Assembly (NCBI GenBank): GCA_048939265.1
Contig: JBHLPQ010000107.1
Location: 1 to 13,099, forward strand
Reading direction: 5' to 3'
DNA: 13,099 nucleotides
From: Hodarchaeum sp048939265
GTDB taxonomy: Archaea; Asgardarchaeota; Heimdallarchaeia; Hodarchaeales; Hodarchaeaceae
Part shown: positions 5,477-13,099 of the stretch, one piece after another
Layout of the letters: each line of letters starts with the position of its first letter
Position numbering within the stretch: position 1 is the stretch's first letter
The notes under the pieces: generated by a model
Databases searched by the model: none
What the model saw: the letters and a program-made list of their open reading frames with translations, nothing else
What the model was told of the DNA's origin: nothing
Translations under genes and position numbers: made by a program

Positions 5477-8400
5477 ATAGACCATTCCTGCCCCATTATC
5501 CTTCTTAAAGGGAGTAATACTTACTGCTAGTTCAGAGTAAGCATCTGACCACCCATCTCCTAACATTCCTTCGATTACGAGAGCTGTGGGGGCGTTTTCT
5601 CCAATGTCACCGACTTCATCAATTTCCTTATCGATGTTGGTGAGGGTCATTAACCCATCTCTCTTTCCGAGGAATTCGGTGAAATCAATTGTCAATCCTT
5701 CCTCTAATCCATAGGTCATTCGAGACCATGCGTTTAATTTTTTACTCATATCACCTGGGTCTAAATCCCAGTAAGAGGCATCACTATTCGCGATTCCTCG
5801 CCCAGGGTCTCCACCATACACTGGGTATTCCCCCATGACACTCAAAAGACCATTGAAATCTGAGTACACCTCCCAAGCGTATGTAATAGGTGCCCCTGGC
5901 TGATTAGCCGACTCAAGGGCCGCGTCAGCGACGCGTGTGTCCGCGGTAAAGTTCAAGAAGTTGGTTCCCGTTGTATCATTATCCCGACAGGCATTGACAA
6001 TAATGCTATCTAATGTCATCGTAGCCATAATTTCACCGAGACAATTAGCTAAATGTCCCCTTGCTACTAAATCGGTTGTGGGGCTATTCGTTAAGGAGCC
6101 ATGTCCTCGATCCGCAAATTTCCCTTGGTGGTAATCTTTCGTTGGATCATCATCCAACCCGCTTAAGCGATCATTCCAGTTAAACATGGGGGATACATTA
6201 ACTATTCCTTTGGCGTTCTTCCCCCCCTGAACCGACCCCACCCCTGGAATCGCTCGCTCGTGGTGAGTAAACTTCGCATCGTCATCTGACCAGACATCAA
6301 ACTCATAATATGGACTGTCGTGTGAATATTGGAAGACCCCATACTCATCATAAAGGAATGGCTTTACCCAGAGTCCAGCGTCTAGCGGGGAGGTGGTTAA
6401 ATCGAGAGTGTAATACCCTATATAATATCCTCCGAGACCCGAATTAGCCTCCTCGGCGCTATAGTTCCCTGATTTACCATCTCCATTATAAACTGAATGA
6501 TAATAGGTCGCCCCATGATTATCCCTTACGGTGTCATACTCTGCCCGAGATAAAGCCATGTGATACGAATACCCAGTATGAGGTAGTTGACTGAACGCGG
6601 GGTTGGCCACAACGAAGGGTTCGTAGTTATACCGACTAACGTTATTAATTCCAGAGCCAGTGGCAGGGCCAGTTCCCTCAGTGTATGTGCCTGAGTTATC
6701 GGGTAAATCAACAGTTGCACCATAATCATCATCCAGTTGATCCTCGAAGAACAAGCCATATTCAAAATCGTCACGCTCCTCAGGTGTCCCATTCACATGA
6801 TTATCATCATCGATATCAAAGATAAGTTGATGTCCATATGCACCAATGTATCCATAAGTCTCTGGGCCAGTCACCTCAGTCACCCCTTGAGCGTATCGCG
6901 AATAATACGAGAATGGAACATATCCAGGAGCCGTAGTAAGTTTTCCACCTGCCTCTAGAAATTTTTCTATTGGTGAGCCATCATCCCCATCAAAAATTTC
7001 AACAGGAAACGTATCATGACTCATAACAACTGCTCCAAAGGGATGCCACGTCGTGTAATTATTACTAGAACCCTTGGTCATTTCAAGGTCACTATCAATG
7101 TAATTGATTAACCTGTTCGTACCACCTATTGTAGCTGGGATCCCCATCCCTGCGAAGGAGCCCATCACCTCGTTCGCAAGATATTTTGGATTGTCTTCAG
7201 GAAAATCATTCCTATATTTCCCAAGGGTTAATTCTTGCACCTCAAGAGCGGTCAAGCACCTCGTCCAGATATTGATGTCCCGAATAATCCCATGGAAGTC
7301 CCCCCAATTTCTATCTACTGGCCGAGCCACTCCAGCACTTAGGGGAGAACTCCCGCTACCATCTAATGGCCCACTCCAATCACTCCATTCACTATTCAAT
7401 TCTCCGTTTAGGTAGAGTTTGACTTCATTTGTGGCATCCATATCATACGTTATCACTAAATGATACCAAGTGTTATTACTAATTCCCACATTTGGTCTCT
7501 TAGATCCATCCAATCCATTTTCTGAATCAATATAAATATCAATAGAGGAGCCATCAGTTCCAATTTCTAGGTTATCATTAGAGGCATCTGAGGACTGTGC
7601 TAGTAACACATTTTCTGTGCCATGGTTTGTCGCATCATTTTCATCACTGTATCGTTTAAACCAGAGGGAGACTGTGAAATATCCAGCGGTGTCTAATTCA
7701 TTGAGATCACCGAAGGTGACATAGTCGTTGCTTCCATCGAAGTCTAATAACCCATCTGGATCCCAACTGGTATAAGCATCTCCATGATGCTCATTCCAGG
7801 AAGTATCAGGCATGAAATCGTCCATACCAGCACTATTCGAATGTTCTAAGCTTGCCCTCAATAAGAGATTTTCATCACTGTTCCGAGTGATGTATTTCGT
7901 GGTTTGATTTGGGTCATAATAAATGAGGGGTGTCCGAAAAATATCGGATCTCGGCATGAGTGGAGAGACCAATTCGTTTTCATGCCATGTTTGATCAACC
8001 TGGTCTAATCGGAAGGAAAAGCTGTTTTCTTCGTCTACAGGCCGAGAAAGTTTGACTGTTCGACTGAATAAGATTGTATTTACCCCATTCTGGAATCTGA
8101 CGTCGGAAAAGCTTGCTACACCAGAACCATCTCCCCCTCCGTCCGACTTGACTCCCTGAAGGACACCATTAATCCAAAGCATGATTAAACCAGCGTACTC
8201 AAGTCCAACTGGATTTGGATCATCAATTGTTATTCTCCAGTCCTCTGTTTGTGCTGTTCCGTCAAGATTCGTTAGAATTTCAGCATAGAAGTATTGGGTG
8301 TGTACTGCAGGTTTCCAGGTCGCAGAAAATGTAGATGTTTCATCGTATACTGAGACATAGTTGGTGGAACTCCCATTAAGACTCAGCTCGTACCAACCAT

Positions 8401-11400
8401 CTTGGAAACTGAGACCCGTCAGATTCTCAGGATCGAATGACCTTAATGTCTGACTATCTGTAGGGTCGTATTCTGTTGTGTATGGTAACGTCGGTTTTAG
8501 CTGTATATCATCTATATTCACACTAGCACTTCCTTCATTGATGAACCATATATAGAACAGGCTATCAGACCAATTTACATTCATTTCCTCTTGAACATGA
8601 GTCCACTCGGTTAAAATCCCAAGGTTAAGTGTTGAATAGGTATAAGTCCCATTTGTTGGGTACCCATTAGTCCAGGAGGTCGCACTATGCATAATCCCAA
8701 ATTTTAGAGAACTAACAGTCCCTCTGACCCAGAAATCGACAACAAAATTTGAATTACCACTTGAAAATAACTCTAGGGGTCCTATAAGCTCTTCACCTTG
8801 GTAAAAATTAAACGATTGCTCACCTGAGTGGGGATAGATCGTGTCATAATAAGAATTAGCAGGATCTAAGAATCCCCATTCGTATGCGTCTGCAGTGAAA
8901 AGCCATTTTTCTTCCTCAAAACTCCCATCTGGCACAATGTTGGTTTTCGGAAGCTTTGGGTCATATAATTTGTACATTGGGCTAGCGAGCCATTCTTTTA
9001 CATAGAATGCCTCGTTCTGAACATTACCTACCCGTCTATTGACATAAGATAACGCTGCTGTGGACGGATGCACGAGGTGTACATCATCTATGGTAAGAGA
9101 ATATGCGCAGGTTTCACCATGTTGATCGATAACTAAGTATATCCCCCGCAAAAGCCCCCCGATGTCTGATAGAGTAAGTACTGGGTCACAATGCCCTAAA
9201 ATCTCTCCCATGGTCATATCAAAGGAGTGCCATTTCTCACTCTCTTTTCCTGACTCCAGAATATACTCAGCTTCAATACCACCGAAACTTGGAAGCGTAC
9301 TGACCCCATTCAAAGAGACCCAAATATTTTTCTCGAAATACCCATAACTCCGGCGAACTTCATACTTTTGCTGATATGTATTCCAGAAATACCAGTATAC
9401 CCTCGTACCATGGAGTTCTGGCCCTCCTGTATTGAAGTAGTTTTGTGCTGCTGCTTCTCCTCCACCCAAACTGCCTACATTGCCTAAGGTAGGGGTATAA
9501 TAGGTAGGGGGGTATGGAGAATAGGTGTAAAAGTATGAGTACACGTCTGCTACAGTATCACTGCATTCTAATACTAATCCTGCTCCCACATCTGCTTGGG
9601 TATCCTGATCTACCCGCCAAGTGAATGATAATCGAGAATTATTTGAGATGAGTTCGTTTTGAATTGGGATCTGGATATAGGCATCATCATCCCCTTCTGA
9701 GTAACGATCTCGATCTTCTAATACATATTTACCATTCACATGATAGACAAGCTGATCCATATTGGTTACTCGACTGGTGTGGTCACTCGGTAGTAACTCA
9801 TCCAGATCCTCGAAGAATGACGATTTGTTAAGGGTCACAATATCTCCTACCTCGAGAAATACTGTACCGATATCAGGGGTGTTGGCAGTGATGTAAATAA
9901 TAATGTTCTGATCTGTTGTGTATCCCAAGCTGGAGAAGACGAGCTCCGTCCATTGGTTGTTCCCAATTTCACCAGACCCATTAGCCCCTGCTGGATTTTG
10001 AACGACATCCTTAATTTGATACTGATGAACAAGGACACCCGAACTTTGTAACTTAACTCCTAACTTGGCCGCAGGAGGCCAGGAAGTAGAATATCCGAAC
10101 TCAACAGATGGTTTCATAGTGATTTTATAGTAGCCACTCGTTCCTCCACTAAATGACGCTCCTAAGGGAAGTCTAAACCCAAGAAAATCACCAGCATCAT
10201 CAAGTTTTCCAGAGACTGAGTTTCCCGCTAACACAACATCCGTTGCCCCATCGTTGAATAGAGTGATGTCCTGATATGATAATGAGGTATTGGAATTGTA
10301 GTGGGAATCATGGTCACTCACTCCAATACTGGTATAAACAGCTTTGCTTGCGTGGTTACTTACTTTGACTGATTCTAACACCCCATGAACATCAGAAATT
10401 ACCGACTCTGTACCCACAACATTAATAAGCAGGTTTTGGTCTTCTGTGGTTGTCAAAGTTATTGGAAACGTCCCATCAATAGGATCGGATGTCGGAATAA
10501 AACTACTAGCCATTGTTCTAATCTCTGTATCTGTTAATACGCGATCCCAAATCTGTACATTGCGAATGTATCCATCAAAAGTACGGTTCCACGCATCCCC
10601 GTCTTTATTCCAGTTTCCGACATAGAGTGGACTCGAATTGGTGCCACAAGCCCCCGTGTTGGTAGGCGATGAGGCGGTCACATCCGCTCCGTTCACATAC
10701 GCTATGAGGGCTGAACTAGAACTCGTAAATGCCACATGCTGCCATGTGTTTAAACCAATCGTGTAATTATCCGACCGCACCGCCTTCTTAGTACTTCCAC
10801 CAGACTTCGCCCAAAATTTAATATATTCGCCACCTGTATTCCCATCAAGGTAGATCTCATAACCATTGTTCCGACTTCCCGAAATCTCATACTTATCCAA
10901 AATCCGCCCCCAAGAACTTTCGCCCCATCCTGTGGGGTAGATCCAAGCAGAAAATGTGAAATCCTCTGTGAGATCGAGGGTTTCATTATCAGGGACTTCA
11001 ATATAGTCATCTGTTCCATCGAAGTCCACACCCATTGATTGGGTGAGAGAAGCGCCATGTACTGTTCCATCATTTCCATAAATGCTTTGATCTTCGACTG
11101 ATGGGCCTGCTTTGTCAGTCAAAGGATGAGACAAATTCAGAGAAGACTGCCCTGAATAGTCAAAAATGCCAAGAATGCCTAGATCTGTCCTTCCAGAACC
11201 CCCAGAACTAACAGTTAATTCTAAGTCATCGTACCAATAACCTCCCATATCCCCAATACGTGAATTGAGGGCAACTGTGCCTGATTGGAGAGTACCTATC
11301 CATGTATGAGTATTCAGTGTATACTGGGTTGTCCCTGTTTTTACCCACCCCGTTACTTGGTTTGTGTTCACGGTGATTTCAAATTGCCACCATTTATCAT

Positions 11401-13099
11401 TCCAATTTACAATAGTAGTATCGGTACTAGTCTCACCTGTGCCACCAATATTACTGCAGAGGCGAACATAATCTCTGTAAAAACGTAAATAAACGTAGTC
11501 ACTCACGCTTGTATAAACGGGGAAGATTATAGCCCTTGAATATTCATTGTGGTTATTGTAGACCCATCCCGAGACCGTACAATCCGTATGTGTCCCAGCA
11601 TCAGTCCACTCATCATGCCGATAAATAGTGGTTCCTGACCCCCCAGCATGATACCCAGAGTTGGAAGGTGACTGATAACGATAATCATCTTGAATGAATA
11701 CTGACCCAGTGGGATTTTCAATATTCGACCATCCATTTGCATTGTGGTAGTTCGTCCCACTCTCAAACTCTTCAATGAGTATATCATGTCCTCCCACCGT
11801 TGCTTTGAGTTGAATTTGACCTTCTCCTTGATCAACAGCCTCGATGTAATAATTTGTCCCACTGACAGCGAATTCTAAGATTTCTCCTTCAACACCATCA
11901 GGTATCTCTATATCCATATTTACTGTCCATTGATCCATTTCATCTGAAAGATCTTCGACAGTGGTAGAAGCTCCACCCTGTAGAATTGAATTTATTCCGT
12001 ATAGTGTAAGGATTTCTTCATACGAGAGAGCTAAATCAAAAATCTGCACTGAAGCGATATAACCATCAGTATCGTCACCTTGAACGATATTGGTACCAAT
12101 GATGACTGGTGTCTCGTTATCATACACGATACTCGTTCTAGTGCCATCAAACGTTCCCACATTCACCCCATCAACATAATGATCCACCAAGGTTGTCTCA
12201 CCATCCCAAACAATTGCGAGATGGTGCCATTCCCCTAGGGTTACTGCAGTGCCATGGCCTCCACAATACTCTCCATCTATTCGGCCAAATAATGCCCCAT
12301 TATTCTTAACAAACATCGCATAATCAAAATAAGGAGCGACATGACTGGTCGCACTCTGAGGCGATGAGAGAATCATATTCCATTCTTGAGGAAAGCTCTC
12401 TAACTTCACCCACGCGGATAGGGTTAAAGCTTGTGTTGGTTTGAGATCTATATGGTACGGGATGGTAATATAATCATCATCTCCATCGAAGTAATAACAA
12501 TTCTCCTCTCTATCAAAGGAAACATTGACATCGTCAGTATTGTGTTGGACTCCATTAGCACTGATATCATATAACCAATGATCCACATTATCAATGGGGT
12601 TGGTCACCTCGGATGTGAGATTCCAAGATGCAATCGGATCAGAGCTTAGGGGTATGGAATAGATGATATTCGTCACCCCATTCGAGTAAAGCTGATTGAT
12701 TTCATGTTCATCTAATACAACACTAGATATCAGAACACCCCGAATGGAACCTTCAAAGTCATAATCATAATCCACACGGTTTTGATAGCCAATAAACAGG
12801 TTATTGGACGCCGTATACGCATCATTCACAGAATGACTGCTGTCAAACACACCGTCAATGTAGAACTTGACAATATGACTGGTACCATCAACTGTTACAC
12901 AGACATGTTGCCAAGTGCCTGCAGACAGGGTAGCTGTGGAATATTTATCCGTATCAGCCATTGCATAAGTTAACTTGTTATAGGTTCCCCAGGAACCTAC
13001 TCCAAAGTAGTTCTGCTGATGGAAACCCTGTCCCACGATTGTTTGGGGACAGGTAATCACACTGTCGGGATTGATCCAAGCAGCTATGGTAAAACTAGC
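5477..13099 (-). CDS. Giant LamG-repeat surface protein, N-terminal and central part (5' end outside window)
   Basis: The frame is open from the right edge to the gap, giving 2,541 codons. The GTG at 13060 is internal: the 13 codons before it read ASFTIAAWINPDS, a LamG strand, so the true start and any signal peptide are outside. Counting from the edge, LamG jelly rolls lie at about 1-141, 153-369, 653-867 and 1741-1962. Each shows FDG..DY, a (F/L)T.S.W strand (partial in the first), W.H/W.QH..., Y.(D/N)G and a closing acidic helix such as LSYEEILTLYG. Other beta-sandwich segments occupy about 443-631, 873-1123, 1150-1345, 1388-1536 (CBM4/9-like) and 1545-1705. An alpha/beta segment at 1976-2103 resembles class-I glutamine amidotransferases. 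A His-Gly/Ala-Cys segment at about 2318-2430 recalls caspase-fold peptidases. It probably acts outside the cell in binding glycans or other cells. Few Cys and abundant Asp, Gly, Ser, Thr and Tyr fit a calcium-stabilised exported protein. Joined to the piece beyond the gap, at least 3,080 residues are visible. Confidence 0.88.
5816..6148 (-). other. Possible caspase-fold (clan CD) peptidase-like segment
   Basis: The coded segment contains RGHGSL, with His at 6103-6101, and 38 residues later SIIVNACRDND, with Cys at 5989-5987. A His-Gly pair followed 30-45 residues later by a hydrophobic strand ending Ala-Cys is the catalytic pattern of caspases and gingipains. The stretch after it (ADAALESANQPGAPITYAW) is reminiscent of the region after the Cys in gingipain-like C25 peptidases. 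The strand before the His is not very hydrophobic, which weakens the case. This is an inference from motif layout only. Confidence 0.3.
6791..7174 (-). other. Glutamine-amidotransferase-like alpha/beta segment
   Basis: About 128 residues include GMGIPATIGG, LINYIDSDLEM, the strand GAVVMSHDTFP, and the helix-strand unit PIEKFLEAGGKLTTAPGYVP. A hydrophobic strand followed by a helix ending in AGGKL and another strand is characteristic of class-I glutamine amidotransferase-like (ThuA/DUF4350-type) folds. No nucleophilic Cys is visible in the expected turn, so any role is more likely structural or binding than catalytic. The segment ends in an Asp-rich DIDDDNHVNG loop that could bind calcium. Confidence 0.4.
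7214..7879 (-). other. LamG domain 4
   Basis: A complete LamG-like domain of about 222 residues. Landmarks are LLDFDGSNDYVTFGD, YFTVSLWFKRY, NTWYHLVITYDMD, VKLYLNGELNSEW, and the closing FHGIIRDINIWTRCLTALEVQEL. It is the last LamG before the alpha/beta part of the protein. Confidence 0.88.
8492..8938 (-). other. CBM4/9-like carbohydrate-binding beta sandwich
   Basis: The segment opens with NIVPDGSFEEEKW, resembling the (N)LL.NG.FE start of CBM4/9 domains. It contains SGEQSFNFYQG, NFVVDFWVRGT and TEWTHVQEEMNV, and closes with ASVNIDDIQLKP, the usual final strand. In this family the cleft binds polysaccharide chains. Sequence landmarks agree, but the match is by eye. Confidence 0.55.
10499..11143 (-). 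other. LamG domain 3
   Basis: A complete LamG-like domain of about 215 residues and the most canonical in the protein. It shows YGNDGTVHGA, VDFDGTDDYIEVPDN, FTFSAWIYPTG, NTWQHVAFTSS, IAYVNGADV, SPLYVGNWN, and the closing FDGYIRNVQIWDRVLTDTEI. Confidence 0.9.
11207..11773 (-). other. Beta-sandwich domain of concanavalin-like type
   Basis: About 189 residues begin IEEFESG and end WYDDLELTVSSG. The middle has SGYHAGGSG, CTVSGWVYNN, KWWQFEITVN and QVTGWVKTGT. This pattern of a damaged or altered opening Asp/Glu strand, a SGWV strand and a closing DDLEL strand is common in jelly-roll carbohydrate-binding domains. It differs from the LamG copies around it. Confidence 0.5.
11993..12643 (-). other. 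LamG domain 2
   Basis: A complete LamG-like jelly roll of about 217 residues. Its landmarks are YYFDGDDDYITIPYH, ALTLSAWVKL, GEWHHLAIVWDG, DHYVDGVNVG, PVIIGTN, and the closing YIASVQIFDLALSYEEI. The acidic FDGDDDY turn is typical of the LamG-3 (concanavalin-like) group. Confidence 0.85.
12677..13099 (-). other. LamG domain 1 (N-terminal edge cut)
   Basis: The domain enters the window at the strand FTIAAWINPDS. It continues with a TWQHVCVTVDG strand, KFYIDGVFDSS, and NLFIGYQNR. It ends with the signature EGSIRGVLISSVVLDEHEIN, where a strand is followed by an acidic helix. This is the last three quarters of a LamG/concanavalin-like jelly roll, a fold that usually binds sugars or proteins with calcium. 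Confidence 0.8.

Noticed and set aside
2981..5480. Several plus-strand open frames opposite the unknown protein and the giant gene's 3' part
   Set aside because: They are low-complexity or Ser/Pro/Leu-rich antisense shadows with no ribosome-binding sites, lying over well-supported minus-strand genes.
5477..5496. Apparent gene start at the ATG at 5496
   Set aside because: The ATG is in the wrong frame relative to the upstream protein, where it is part of GMVY, and it only joins the downstream frame through the arbitrary ten Ns. It also lacks a ribosome-binding site.
13060..13099. GTG at 13060 as the start of the giant protein
   Set aside because: The preceding 13 codons are open and encode a typical LamG strand, FTIAAWINPDS, so the coding sequence continues beyond the window.
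1..13099. CRISPR arrays, insertion sequences or tRNA genes
   Set aside because: No regularly spaced direct repeats, transposase-like frames, terminal inverted repeats or tRNA-like cloverleaf signals were seen on reading both strands.

Overview
This window looks like a metagenome-assembled archaeal scaffold of roughly 40-45% G+C (estimated by eye). It contains an explicit run of ten Ns, and every gene I can support lies on the minus strand. The archaeal call rests on two points. First, there is a pair of Orc1/Cdc6- or STAND-like AAA+ ATPases with C-terminal winged helices. Second, there is a giant multi-domain surface protein that ends in membrane helices and not in a bacterial sorting signal. 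An Asgard lineage is plausible, because such LamG giants and ATPase/winged-helix pairs are common there, but this is an inference and the window has no phylogenetic marker.

In transcription order (right to left), positions 13099 to 3847 hold one enormous secreted or surface protein. It is cut by the right window edge at its N-terminus and by a ten-N assembly gap at 5467-5476. At least 3,080 residues are visible. There are four LamG/concanavalin-type jelly rolls, further beta-sandwich segments (one CBM4/9-like), a glutamine-amidotransferase-like alpha/beta segment, and a segment with a His-Gly / Ala-Cys pair reminiscent of caspase-fold (clan CD) peptidases. After the gap come a discoidin (F5/8 type C)-like domain, three closely packed membrane helices and a short polar tail. 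The reading frames on the two sides differ only because the gap is written as ten bases; any missing length that is a multiple of three restores a single gene.

Positions 3715 to 2975 encode a 246-residue, cysteine-free, charged, helical protein of unknown function. About 320 bases of noncoding DNA follow.

Positions 2657 to the left edge hold a tight three-gene operon. A complete AAA+ ATPase with winged helix is followed, through an ATGA stop/start overlap and a strong Shine-Dalgarno, by a second AAA+ ATPase with winged helix whose Walker B lacks the usual second acidic residue. That gene overlaps by 11 bases a GTG-started gene that runs off the window. Its first 65 residues look like the start of a PD-(D/E)XK restriction-endonuclease-like domain. 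The two ATPases plus a nuclease-like protein form a plausible DNA-associated ATP-driven module, possibly defence or replication/repair related, whose function is not established here.

The most interesting items are the twin-ATPase/nuclease-like operon and the possible peptidase and amidotransferase-like folds embedded in the giant adhesin-like protein.
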